From NCBI GenBank assembly GCA_037783545.1, contig JBBELK010000936.1:434001-498000 (forward strand): a stretch of DNA of 64,000 bases. Reading direction: 5' to 3'. A program made the position numbers and the translations under genes. The notes below the pieces were generated by a model. It saw only the letters and a program-made list of their open reading frames with translations. It was not told the origin of the DNA and searched no databases. Every line of letters begins with the position of its first letter. Position 1 is the first letter of the stretch. Source of the DNA: Henricia sp. BOLD:AAB3569 (Eukaryota; Echinodermata; Asteroidea; Spinulosida; Echinasteridae). Below are positions 1 through 11,906 of this stretch, piece by piece.

Positions 1-1633
1 TTAAACTCTTGTTACCCTTAAGCCTTGACTACACGCAGATGCCTCCATATGATTGTGCACAAACAAAATTGGCAAAAAAAAAAATTCCCTACCTACCTAC
101 CCTATTTTGAAATGCCATGTAATCGGAAGCAGAACTATTTTTTTTTTTGGCCTAATCATGCCGCGGCCGTGAAATAGCCCTACATTGTAACGTTAGCACA
201 ACTTTTCTGCTACAGTAAGCACACGTTTTCAGCTAGCGCTTTAAAAAGCAGCTCTATGAAATTGAGCCCAGGCCTCGAAACATGGACTTTCTGCCCAAAG
301 GTCTAACCACTAGACCAGTGAACTATTTCCCCTGTATCGCATCGCAAAATGCGATGCCACTTTTCAAAGTGCATCGCAGTTTTTGACTTGATTTAGCGAT
401 GCAATTTGCGACATTTTTGTTAACGTCTTGTCCTTATTCTTGCACTTTCAGATTAGTTTTGTAAATGTTAGTGAGAAATGAAAAATCCGACACGCATGAA
501 ATCCGACACGCATGAAAAATTTCCGATCAAAAAATTCAGCTCCTAATACGCACAACAAAAGTATCACACATGGTGCTGCTCAGTAAAGAATGGACATAAA
601 TTATCTTTTGTGAAAAAAAGAACCATGGAGAGAACTGATAAAAAAATACTTCTATCACTGCTTCTGATTCGCACGAGCGGCCAAAAACAGCTCTCGATTA
701 CGGTCCACAGCCAGCGGCCCGGTCCGATAGCCGTGGAAACCCAAGTAGACCCTATATTTTTATTTTATTTTTATTTTTATTTATTTATTATTATTATTCA
801 TTTTTGGCAGCTGTCCAAAGGGAATTGGTGACGAAGTGGGAAGTGGGAATGAGAAAATGAGAAATTTTATAGCAATAGCAGAGGTTATTGTGGTAACCAT
901 GGTAACTACAATTTTCATTTCCATAAGAGCTAAGTGCTACATAGTAAGTTCTATCATAAAAACAAACTACATGTACATCAACTGCACGTTTCTGTATGTA
1001 CGTATTTACACATGTAGTGTCTTTATCCATACATGTAATTCCTTGCTTTTTAGAGCAGATTCACACGTAATTGCGATGCATGTCGCATTGGGAAAAAAGC
1101 AGTATGGAGGAAATTTGGGGCAATACGACGCACATAAAATCATTTTCCGCCCAAGATGATTCTGTAATTTTCAGTGCGTTGTTTCACTCCAAATTCTATT
1201 CACACTGATTTTTCTCAAAGCAACAAATTTATGCGCAAAAAAGCGTAAATCCAACTTTAGGTTTTTAAACCAAACATCAGAATATGTACTGTCCTCACAG
1301 CAAAGTTCATCACCAAATAAGTTTAGCACTAAACCAATGCTAAACAAAGGCTAGGACTGGATTTAAGCGGCCTTTTTGCGCATAAATTTGATGCGCATCA
1401 CTTTAAGAAAAAGCGGTGTGAAGGGACTTGAGTGAAACAACATTATAAACCACAGAGTCAACTTGGGCGGAACGTTTTGTGATTCTCTGATCTTCAGTCT
1501 GTTGTTTTACTCCAAATTCCCTTCCGTCCACGCCACTTTCTCTTAAAGAGACGCACGTCAAACACTTCGAAGGAAATTTGTACGGAAAGGGTTCCTTACA
1601 ACTAATTTTAAGATGTCATTTTCAACTAACTTC
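1..1633. other. No gene recognised
   Basis: AT-rich sequence. The part 1146-1600 repeats CACTCCAAATTC and TTTCTCAAAGCGAC-like words also found near 55060-55120 and 35105-35190, so a dispersed repeat is present. Small open frames show no family features. Confidence 0.5.
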
Positions 1634-1637
1634 TTAA

Positions 1638-1895
1638 AGGAGCGTGTTAAGATTTTTCCAAAAAATGAATTTCGTTTTAACCTAACAATCATATAAAATA
1701 CCTCCCCAAAATACTATCCAAGGGAAGAAAACGGAAAATTTGAGCGTGGAAGCAATATCCTTGAAAATATACTGATTGGGAACGCCAAAATGAGAATGGT
1801 AACAAGAAGAATATGACAAATGATATGGTACGTATTAAATTCTCAATACCATGGGTAAAATGGGGGCCTCAAAAATGCGATCTGGACACACTCCT
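1638..1895 (-). mobile_element. TTAA-type MITE, AGGAGCGTG family, copy 2
   Basis: Inverted copy flanked by TTAA at 1634-1637 and 1896-1899; the middle is partly deleted. Confidence 0.75.
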
Positions 1896-2427
1896 TTAAA
1901 TGGCCCACTAAAACCTGAATGGAAAAAATACCTCCCCCAATGACCTACCCTTAATAACCCCATCCCACATCCCCACACCCACCCAAACAAGTAATTTGTG
2001 ACTGTCTACCATACCTGCGGGCCGCCCCATTGTGCCTTGCTGGGTCTCAGCCAAGCCGAAGGCCCACTCTTGAAAGACGCTGCTTCAGTTGCACTGGTTG
2101 ATTTCTGGTTCAGCTCAAGGCAAACATACGTACTATGTGCTTCAGCAAGTCCTACATACTACATGTACATGTATTCTCCACTCTGTGAATGAAGAACAAA
2201 AAATAAAGAACGAGCAGTCAGTAAAAAAGTAATGCACATGTACGTAGCACAACAAAAACTTGGGACTCGATTCGACTCGAGCCAAAGATAACAAAGACTG
2301 GAGTCCCCAATCTGTGCAAAAATAATTCCATTGTGGACGTTGCATTTCAGCGATACATACATGTACATGTACGTGTTCAAAAATGAAGAAATATTCCGCT
2401 TCCTGTAAAAGTTCTACATCTAAAGGC

Positions 2428-2817
2428 ATGTTCCCATTGGACTTTCTTTTCCGCTGCCTCGCGGGAAGTTACCGCGACCTTCGGTAACATTCCTTCGTGT
2501 AATCTTTCCATGCGTTCCCATTTGCAATTGTTTTCAGTGCCCATGCGGAAAGCTACCGCGACCTTGCAGTAAACTTTTGCCGTGCAGGCCCATAGTTTAC
2601 TGCAGGATCGTGTTCATTTTACAGGGCGAAACTGTTCCCATTGGACTTTTCGATGGCCCTGTAAAACTCCCGCGCACTCTTTTACCCTGTAAGTTTTACA
2701 TCGTGGTCGCGGTAGCTATACAGGGACGCTAATTCTCCGTGCGTCCCCATTGGACTAAATTTTGTTACTCTCCCGCACAACCACGGGAGTTTTACCAAAA
2801 TTAGTCCAATGGGAACA
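2428..2817. mobile_element. MITE with GTTCCCATTGGACT ends
   Basis: Inverted termini GTTCCCATTGGACTTT and AGTCCAATGGGAAC, with a further internal copy of the terminal word at about 2634. Directly adjacent to the next element. Confidence 0.65.
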
Positions 2818-2825
2818 CCACTTAA

Positions 2826-3301
2826 GTCCGAGTTTACACTTGAACCGGCAAAGGTGGATACAGATCCAGCAATTTTATTGCGACCGCAAAACTCAACATT
2901 TGCCAACTTTACACTACACCTCGATTCGGCTTCAACTCGCCTTCATAAACCGCAAAAGTCACCACTAATTGTAACTGCAGCACATGCGTGAGCTGTTAGA
3001 TTTTGCGGCACTAGTGCCAGATTGGTCAATTAAATCTACTACACGGCAGGCACCGCCCCAAGGACACTCAAATTGACGAATCTGTATTCAGGTAGCGTTT
3101 ACACTACAAGCGACCTTGACAATTGCAGGATTCAACCCAGCAATTGCGGTGTTCAACCCTACAAGTGATTTGAAAAAGGCGAATCAGACCCGGGTCTGAT
3201 CCGCCTTTTTCAATTCACCTTTTGCATTTACACTTGGAGTCTACCCGGCTTCAACTCCCCTTTTTGGAAATTGCAAAGGCGAATGGAGTGTAAACGGGGC
3301 C
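2826..3301. mobile_element. MITE with GTTTACACT ends, copy 1
   Basis: Inverted ends containing GTTTACACT...AGTGTAAAC, flanked by CTTAA on both sides. It shares most of its body with 14112-14608 (for example GCACTAGTGCCAGATTGGTC). Confidence 0.75.
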
Positions 3302-3383
3302 TTAATGTACATCCAAGCTGTTTGTGTTTTATAATCTTGAACAACTAAAGTGTCTATAGTTATCTCCCTCACCTAAAATAGTG

Positions 3384-4523
3384 ACCAAAAAATGTGCAAT
3401 AAATTGGGTTGTTCTAAAAACCCCCACGACCCCCTCGACCCACGACCCCACGACCGCCTCCACTTGCCAGCCCGGCCTCGTTCGAATGAGCCGCGTCGCC
3501 GTGTCATCCAATACGTTTTTAATGTGTGTGTCACCGAAGGGGCTATCCATAAAGTACGTACGCACGGAATGCCGACTTTTTAGAATCCTCCTCAAATAAA
3601 CAAATAAAATATGCCTTGATTGAGCACGTTTTTATTTTTTTTATTTTGCACTAAACTATTAGACAAAAATCACTTAATCATATTTAGTGTGTTTTTCGTT
3701 TCTGCGCCCTGACTGGACTAAAAACGGACGACAAAAAATTACGCTATATTTCGATAGGGAAAATAATGAACTTTCATTTGATGTGTATATTGATTTTGGA
3801 GGCGCGAAGCTTGTAATGTTTATTAGTCATTTTATTTTTGTTTATTAGTCATTTTATTAGTCATGTGTCGCTCACATTTCTTTCCTTCGCTTGTTTCTGC
3901 TGCCTAATTTTCGCGACCACATTCAAAAACACGTTTGTAGAATGCAACCAATGACCAGTGTTAGTCGTCGGCAGCCGAAGCCGTTCATTGGTTTAATCAA
4001 TAATTACGTCAGAAACCGTGGCTTCTGCTCAGTCATAAAAACGAGCGCATGCTGTGAACACGTGTCGGGCACATGACGTAATTTCTAACCAATGAAAATG
4101 CGGGAAAGCTATTTTCTTTCAAAGCGGGAATCTTCGAAGTGTGTTTTACCATGGTAAAGTTGTATTTCCTGACGCCCTGACCGGACTAGATAAATATCAT
4201 TGTAAAACGATCAACTTTCGACTAGAAAATTAGGTTAGTTTTGAAACTACATGTAGTGTAAGATCGGGTTTTGGCCAACATCAGAAGGTAGGAAATTTAG
4301 TCATTTTTAAGAACGTATTGGAAGCAACACTATGACGTCGCGTTCGCACACGGCGACGCGGCTCGTTCGAACTAGGCCGGGCTGGCCCGCATTCGTAATC
4401 GGGCTGTGAACACAGGTTCGGGCACGTGAAAAAGTCGCACGTGAAGGGGGTCGTGGGGGTCCAGGGGATGGGTTCGTGGGTCGTGGGGGTTTTAGAACAA
4501 CCCCAATCAATTTGCAATTTTGG
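3384..4523. mobile_element. 1.1-kb element with long imperfect inverted ends
   Basis: The ends are inverted copies about 140 bp long, both holding GGTTGTTCTAAAA(A)CCCCCACGACC and a TCGTTCGAA word. Interior has no recognised gene. Confidence 0.65.
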
Positions 4524-5311
4524 CAGACTTTTCCACTTTGGGATGGAATTGTCCATACCAGTATGTACAGGTACATGATGAGCAACATACATGCACATGG
4601 CACGTATACATGTATACATATGGGTAGAATACTGTACAGACTCTACAGTACCCACCTGTTAACTGTTACTGATTTGTTGCCTAATTAGCTGTGAGACAAA
4701 TGGTTGTAGTTTCTTTTTTCAATTTCCACAACCTGATGAAGTCTGACAGCTTATCCCCATCAGAATTAATGGGGCAGTTGAAGTACCAGTACATGTGTCA
4801 TCCTGGCTGCAGTGTAGTGCAGCAGGTACATGTGACTGTACTCTAATGCATGTAGATTAATTCCTTTAACTCAATTACATGTACATTACAAATTTACATG
4901 GTTATTAAACTAAAGGTAAAAAAATCAGCAAAATTAGTGGACATGATATCATCGAGTTTTTCTCTACTGCCGTATTAAGGCGCCTTTACTTTGGTCCGTT
5001 TTTCATCCGTCTTGCGTTTTTCGATCTGTTTGCGTCTGAATCGCTCTATAGACCGATACAGACAGACAAGCAGAATGCAAACGCAACGCATGCAAAACTT
5101 TACACTGTAAGCACTGCATGAATTTACCGGTACACTTGTACAACACTGTCAAAGTGTTTGTAATTGTAACAGACTACATGTAGTACACATTTGTTTGTAA
5201 TGTAGCACAAACTCATACCGGGTACACGTACGACTTGTTTTGAACTGTGACCATGTTGAGGAAATCCGACACAAAGTCTGTCCATGAACTACATCCCCAC
5301 AAAATTCTATA
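4524..5311. other. No gene recognised; TACATGTA-rich
   Basis: Many TACATGTA and GTACATG words, no exon-like block seen. Confidence 0.5.
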
Positions 5312-5997
5312 TGTGGGTCATTCCACCAGGTTGGGACACAGTAGTGTGACATGATAGTGAAATTTTCATAACTGTTCTAAATGTTTAAATACTTTTATTT
5401 TGTTCCATTCTTTCGAAAATGTACAGTAATTATTAAGTATTATTACAAACATTCACTTGATTTGGATTTTGGCTATGAAACAAAAAATGTGACATGAAAT
5501 CATTTGTATTTGAGGCATGCTTTTTGCTGACGTAACATTGACACCGTGTCAATGTTACGTCAAATTTTCCAATCACTAATAACTTTGTCAATAATCTTCC
5601 GCAGATGCCTCTGTTAGGTGTTTCACATTTGTAACACTATGTTCAAAAAATTTGTAAAGACATTATGCTTTTTTAAAGTGATTTTTTATGAAATTTGTAG
5701 TATATAAATGTGATTTCAACAATATGGAAGTTGTTGAGTGTATTTCCAAACCTATTTATTTATGTCACACTTTTCCCTTCAATTTTGTTACTTTTTCACA
5801 TATATATTTGCTGAAAATACACAAGGAAAATATTCTTCGAAGTATACAAATTTGGTATCATATTAAAGCCTACCATATGTTCTTTAAGGTAAAACAAAAC
5901 TATTTTGAAAAGGAATCACCACTTAACAAAGAAGACACTTTTTGTTTCCAATGTGGGGATATTTTGCCCGTGTCCCAACCCGATGGAATGACCCACG
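5312..5997. mobile_element. TA-flanked MITE with TGGGTCATTCCA-type ends
   Basis: Left GTGGGTCATTCCACCAGGTT, right near-perfect inverse, TA outside. Belongs to a group of elements here that share GGGTCATTC-type tips. Its AT-rich body encodes nothing recognisable. Confidence 0.75.
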
Positions 5998-6380
5998 TAC
6001 CAGTAGCTCAAATAAAGTATGTGAGTAAAACATGGGTAAAGGTCGAAATAAAAGATGTAAAAATTCATAAAATTCTTTAAAACGTGGATTGGAGCATTCT
6101 TTGGGCTGTCGGGACATGTCGAATCATTAATTGCATGAACAACAAAAGCTCCAACCATTTGGAAATTCTGGCTCAAATCCAAGTTAGTACCCAAAGCTTA
6201 CAAACTGACATCACTTCAGCAATTTCCTGTATATTTACTACTTTACGTGTAAATTTGGGATTTGTGCCAAAAGTACATGACTTAATTGATCCTGGTCTGT
6301 GTCCAGGACGGTTTTGTGTAAAACATACATGTACCTTTTTTCCAAGATTGCAACCCGCAACAAAATTTGACTGTACCCAG

Positions 6381-6625
6381 GGGCCAATTTCATAAAGCTG
6401 TTTAGCAGAAAAATTTGCTTAATCAAAAGTTTGTTTCCTTTATAAAAATGGGTCAATAGTCAAAATTGCACTTCAATTTGTGTTTTTCACAAGAATATCT
6501 GCTATTCTTGCTAAGAACACAAGTTGACATACATGTACAATTTTGACTGTTAACCCAGTTTTATAAAGCAAACAAATGTTTGATTAAGCAAATTTTTTTG
6601 CTAAACAGCTTTATGAAATTGGCCC
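6381..6625. mobile_element. MITE with about 50-bp TIRs (GGGCCAATTTCATAAAGC family)
   Basis: Inverted ends GGGCCAATTTCATAAAGC... with CAG on both sides. Related terminal fragments lie near 54514-54560 and 59700-59750. Confidence 0.75.
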
Positions 6626-6661
6626 CAGATCTTCAGACCACCAGCCCATGTCCCAGATTAA

Positions 6662-7006
6662 AGGAGCGTGACCAGGTCACATTTTTGACGCCCCCATTTT
6701 TTTTCATGGGTGTTGAGATTTTGATACCATATCATGTGTCATGTTTTTTTCATTACCATTCTGAAATTTCACGCTTTATACTTTCAAGGATATAGTTGAA
6801 AAACGACAAATATTTTGTAAAAACACAATTTATCTGTTCCATAAAACAGTGCAGTAATTACACCAACCTTCTTGCTTCCACCAAATTGGAGATTGCAAAT
6901 TTCCCGTTTTCTTCCCATGGACAGTATTTTGGAGAGGTATTTTACATCGTTCTTACATGTAGGTTAAAACGAAATCCACCTTCTAGAAAAATCTGAACAT
7001 GCTCCT
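6662..7006 (+). mobile_element. TTAA-type MITE, AGGAGCGTG family, copy 1
   Basis: AGGAGCGTG and inverse AGCATGTTC-type termini, flanked by TTAA on both sides. Body words TTTTGACGCCCCCATTTTT and GGAGAGGTATTTTACAT are shared with copies 2-4. Confidence 0.78.
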
Positions 7007-7418
7007 TTAAGCATGTCAAGTTAAATCACAATTACGTACATGTGTACCCGGTAACATGCAAGGCATTTTCCCCAGATCAAGTCTCAAGACAATAAAAAGA
7101 CACTGTGTGTACATACATACATGCACATGTAGTTTGAGTCACCAAACTTGAACCAAAAAGGATTGAACCCTGTTGAAATGTAACATTCTGAGGCTTAGCA
7201 AAATCAACTGGCAGGAGGGCGTGTCAACCATCCCAGCAGGCCTTGAAATAACCCACGGCACCACGGCAAATTGCCATCGGTGCCCTATGCTTTTGCCGTG
7301 TTGCCCTTAAAAAGTTTGAACACAAATTTTACATTTCCTCATTCAGGTGCCCTTTACCACGTACATGTACATGTACCGGTATCATCAGTTTTTATACCCA
7401 TTGTAAACACATCACGTA

Positions 7419-7905
7419 CATGGGTTTGTCCATAAAGTTGGGTCACGTTTTGTGACATATCATATCTCAAAAACTGTGTCTCATTCTAGCCCAGCTACTT
7501 CAGTCAATATTTCATTTCACGTTTTGTGACATATCATATCTCAAAAACTGTGTCTCATTCTAGCCCAGCTACTTCAGTCAATATTTCATTTCAGAAAGAA
7601 AAGCATATCCCACTACAGTAAAAGTACTTGTATTATGGTGTACCAAACCACAGACTCGGTCAAATGTCTTGATAGTGTTAAACATATGTGGTGTCCACGT
7701 AGCGTTGGTAAAACAAGAATCTCATTTTCAGTGAGAGATTGCCCAAAGAAAACATGAATGAATATAGCCGGGCACTATACCATATCCGTTGCAACAACAA
7801 TTTGAAGTTGTAAATACATATTCAGTATATAATTAACACGGACTATACCGATGCTACGTGGACACCGTGCCCCAACTTGGACAAACCCACATGGACAAAC
7901 CCACA
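7419..7905. mobile_element. MITE with TGGGTTTGTCCA-type ends and an internal 71-bp tandem duplication
   Basis: Left TGGGTTTGTCCATAAAGTTG, right inverse present twice in tandem at 7872-7905. About 71 bp containing GTTTTGTGACATATCATATC is repeated head-to-tail (7446-7516 and 7517-7590). Confidence 0.65.
7516..7590. repeat. Second unit of a tandem duplication
   Basis: Near-exact head-to-tail copy of the preceding 71 bases (CACGTTTTGTGACATATCAT to CAATATTTCATTT). Confidence 0.85.
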
Positions 7906-8174
7906 TACATGTACATTATTACAGGGCGTTTGAAAAAAACAGTCTATACATGTACACGTACATTGTACCAGTACACTTTAAAGGGTTAATAATTAATATG
8001 GCTAGACCATCCTAAATCAATAACACTGAATCGCTTTATTACACTACAGGATGTAATAAAATGAAGCTTTCATTTGACACCTTGATGGCATCATTGGATG
8101 TTTCTTTAGTCAATACGGCGAATTGACGAATGTGCAGCAGTTTTAAAGCCGCATATTCGTCACTATGAGATGAA

Positions 8175-8352
8175 TAGACAGCCGAAGTATGACGTGCATT
8201 GCTATGGTAATTGGCTCTAAACATCATGGCCGTCTACCATTGCAAAGCACCGGGACACGGTTCAGTGATTTTTACTTTTTGTGTAGAGCCATTGCCTCTA
8301 AGGCAATTAACAAAAGATGACGTACTGTACATGTATTCACTGCGGCAGTCTA
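8175..8352. mobile_element. MITE with ATAGACAG/CTGTCTA-like ends, copy 1
   Basis: Shares GGCTCTAAAC, CATCATGGCCGTC and CAAAAGATGACGTA with 56043-56217, in the same order. Confidence 0.65.
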
Positions 8353-8639
8353 CATGTACACAATACTACTGGACTGAAATTGTGATGCCAACACTATGGT
8401 ACGTACGGGTACATGTAGTTCAGTTTTTAACCTACATGAAAAGTACGTGTAGGCCACTTTGTCCATTTTCCATTGCCACACCTAATAATTCATCACGTGT
8501 AGTGCGTGGGTGGATAAAGCTTAATAAATAAAATACTGTTTGGTTTTAGTGGCATTACATGTATTTATGACAATAAACTGTGTACAAAGCTCATTGCTGG
8601 TCCATGGTTCAGCTTACAACAGACCATACATGTATAATC

Positions 8640-8769
8640 TGTGGGGTAATGTACCATGGCCGAGTTACATGTAGGGGATTCCCCGGTGTCTCTGGCCGTC
8701 AGCTGCCAATGGTGCTACCCAACTATGTATCTCGATGTTTAGGTCGAAGACACAAGCACTGTTGTATAC
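8640..8769 (+). mobile_element. SINE 3' fragment
   Basis: GTGTCTCTGGCCGTCAGCTG and ATCTCGATGTTTAGG match the 3' part of the SINE at 50100-50446. Confidence 0.6.
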
Positions 8770-9535
8770 ATTTTCATGAGTATGAGTACATTTTCATGAG
8801 TACGAGTACGAGTACAAGTACATTTTCATGAGTACGAGTACATTTTCATGAGTACGAGTACATTTTCATGAGTATGAGTACATTTTCATGAGTATGAGTA
8901 CGAGTACAAATACATTTTCATGAGTACGAGTACGAGTACAAGTACATTTTCATGAGTACGAGTACATTTTCATGAGTACGAGTACATTTTCATGAGTATG
9001 AGTACGAGTACAAGTACATTTTCATGAGTACGAGTACATTTTCATGAGTATGAGTACATTTTCATGAGTACGAGTACGAGTACAAGTACATTTTCATGAG
9101 TACGAGTACATTTTCATGAGTACGAGTACGAGTACGAGTACATTTTCATGAGTACGAGTACAAGTACATTTTCATGAGTACGAGTACGAGTACATTTTCA
9201 TGAGTACGAGTACATTTTCATGAGTACGAGTACGAGTACATTTGTACGAGTACATTTTCATGAGTACGAGTACGAGTACATGTACGAGTACATTTTCATG
9301 AGTACGAGTACATTTGAATGAGTACGAGTACTTTTTCATGAGTACGAGTACATTTTCATGAGTACAAGTACGAGTACATGTACATGAGTACGAGTACATG
9401 TACATGAGTACGAGTACATGTACATGAGTACGAGTACATGAGTACGAGTACATGAGTACGAGTACATGAGTACGAGTACATGAGTACGAGTACATGAGTA
9501 CGAGTACATGAGTACGAGTACGAGTACATTTTTCA
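8770..9535. repeat. Satellite of TACATTTTCATGAGTACGAG units
   Basis: About 770 bp built from a 20-bp unit TACATTTTCATGAGTACGAG with variable runs of the 6-mer TACGAG, ending in shorter TACATGAGTACGAG units. Open frames on both strands (for example YSYSCTRTH repeats) are by-products. Confidence 0.92.
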
Positions 9536-10982
9536 TGTTAGTACTTTTTTCCTGTTAGGAACATGCAGACATTGCAGAATTCCAGCTGGCAAGTTTTAAA
9601 TTATACTGTATACGTACATTGTACGCCTTGTGTAGCTGACTAACACATTAATTAGTTAAAGAGGCGTGGTCAGATCATAAAAATTGACATTATGCTGCAG
9701 TTGAAATGGCAAGATGCAGAATCTTGTGGATGCAAAAGTACACATGTTTGATCCCATCTCCAATTTTGGTGTAGCAAAGAAAAACAGCCTGCCCGAGTCT
9801 CGTCTTGGCAGACGGCAGTTTTGTTCTTGGTCTTGATTACTCTCAAATCTTCACTTGAATACTTGGAAATTTCCCGTTTTCTTGCCAGAGATAAATGTAT
9901 TTTAAGTTAGACCAAAATACGTTTTACAGAAAAATCTTAACACGTACGATTATTTTTTTATCAAACTTTTAAATTAAACTTCTTTTTTTTATTAATAGGT
10001 AAAAATAAATACCTAAATTACGGTAACTTAAAAAATTAAAATTAAATTTTCTATTTTTATAAATTATCTTTAATGTTAAAGTTTAATTTTTAATAACTAA
10101 TTTAGGGGGAAAAACTTATTTAAATTTTTCAAAAATTAATCAAGATTTAGGGAATTTCCTTGATGGTTCCGACAGTTGTCGGGTTGCCGACTGCTTCCCA
10201 ACAGTTCCTTTTACAACTTCCTGTCGGAGGAAATCCCTTTCACCACAGTCCACTATCTCTCTATATCTCTCCCTCCCTACCACAAAACAACACACAAGCA
10301 CACAAAATAAATTGCACTAATTCTGCATAATTAATATCAATGCAAAACAAATGCTCTGTTTTATTAAATACACACAAAATAATTTTGACCCGACGACGTT
10401 TTGAGTCTAATAATTCTGTCGGTCGTATAAAACAAATTTAATGTGCGACGTATCGGTACATGATGTACCACGAATAATCCAGCATTCACCTTTGAGTTGA
10501 GTATTCAAAGTTGTAGAAATGAAGTGGCAAACCGCAATGATCGGCCTGTGCGCGCGACGATCTTACTTTATTCCAAAATAAAGTTCCCACCACCCTTAAG
10601 CACTGCAATATGCAGAATTGCCAAACTACACATTCTAGTCAGAACAAAGTTGGACTATACCATTATTGGTCAGAGAACAGGGGTTTCATTAATAGCTTGC
10701 ACGTGGCGAGTCAGTTTATAACCGATTTTCCGCAACTGGGGGTAAACAAACGATCATCGCAACCAGATGTTTTCTTGAAATTTTCCCACATTGCATGAAT
10801 AAATCTCAATTTCATTTTGTATTCCTCAGAAATGCCAATGTTATCCATGAAGATCGAAATTGAACAGTTTGTTGTGTTCTCATTTTTACGATTCCAAGAT
10901 TTTTGGTACATGTATCACTATCAGTAGGGTTTTCAGGTGAACATTTATAATGCTCCTTATAAAGCCTACTGCATCCAATATA
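9536..10982. other. No gene recognised; AT-rich block
   Basis: 9660-9950 is a decayed relative of the TTAA MITE family. 9950-10140 is almost pure A/T. 10149-10232 holds an imperfect palindrome bounded by GGGAATTTCC and GGAAATCCC. Confidence 0.5.
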
Positions 10983-11436
10983 AACTCCTCAAAAAAAGTT
11001 CGGAAAGTCAACTTTGACTGACGATTTCTCTCTTGTTACTAAATCATTTCCCTTGAATTTGGTATCATTGGAAAGCCCTGTTATTCCTCTTTACCTTTAC
11101 AGTGATGTGTCATTTGTTATGATTAATCAATTGGGGGATGTGCAGTATAGCGGAATACAGGGGTGGGTGGAAAGTGAAATGTCAAAAAATTCACTGCTAT
11201 TGTCATGCAGTGCATTCCCCTTTTGCTTGGAGGATGGGAATGTGTCAATGCACTTTTTGACAATTCACTTTACACCCGCCCCGTATTCAGCTGTGCTGCA
11301 ACATCCCCCAATTGACACATCATCGTAAAGAGGAATAACAGGGCTTTCCAATGATATAAAATTCAAGGAAAATTATTTTGCAACAAGAGAGAAATCGTCA
11401 GTCAAACTTGACTTTCCGAACTTTTTTTGAGGAGTT
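10983..11436. mobile_element. MITE with about 115-bp TIRs, TA-flanked, copy 1
   Basis: Starts AACTCCTCAAAAAAAGTTCG and ends in the inverse; TA at 10981-10982 and 11437-11438. The arms include GATTTCTCTCTTGTT. Confidence 0.85.
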
Positions 11437-11687
11437 TAGTAGATCAATAAAAAAAGATCTCATCAGTTGGAGTATATCAAACTTTATTTGAAGAAAATCG
11501 CAATTTCAGTTCTCGAGATATAAAATTTTCAAGTATTAAAAAAAAATTTTTGACGACCGATTGCATTAGGATACAGGGCAGAGCATGGCACTATTTTGCA
11601 CTTGATTTAGGAGAAATAATGAAGAAAATGTTAAATATCTTCGCGAAAACTTATCTGATTTCCATCAAATTTTCAGTATTTGATAAA

Positions 11688-11906
11688 GGGTCTTTTTGTA
11701 AATTAGGGGTCAAATTTTGGTGTCCCCCGTTTACATCTTGTTTTTGTAAATTCAAGCACATTCTTTAAATACTTTCCATCTCAACAAAATTCATACAAAA
11801 TGGTTTAAAAGCCATTTTAATGATTTTTGTATGAAAAATAATATATCAGGTGTAACGGGGGAGACTAAATATCACACTTTTGGACTCCTAATTTATAGAA
11901 AGACCC
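11688..11906. mobile_element. MITE related to the 35855 element
   Basis: Inverted ends around GGGTCTTT...TAAATTAGG(A/G)GTC; the body shares phrasing (TTTGTAAATTC, CATTCTTTAAATACTTTC) with 35855-36113. Confidence 0.65.

Noticed and set aside
5688-6080. 130-residue plus-strand frame
   Set aside because: Sits in the AT-rich body of a TA-flanked MITE; Phe/Ile/Lys-rich composition typical of chance frames.
8761-9536. Repetitive frames of the YSYSCTRTHV type, and a CRISPR-like array
   Set aside because: A eukaryotic satellite without unique spacers; frames come from the repeat unit.
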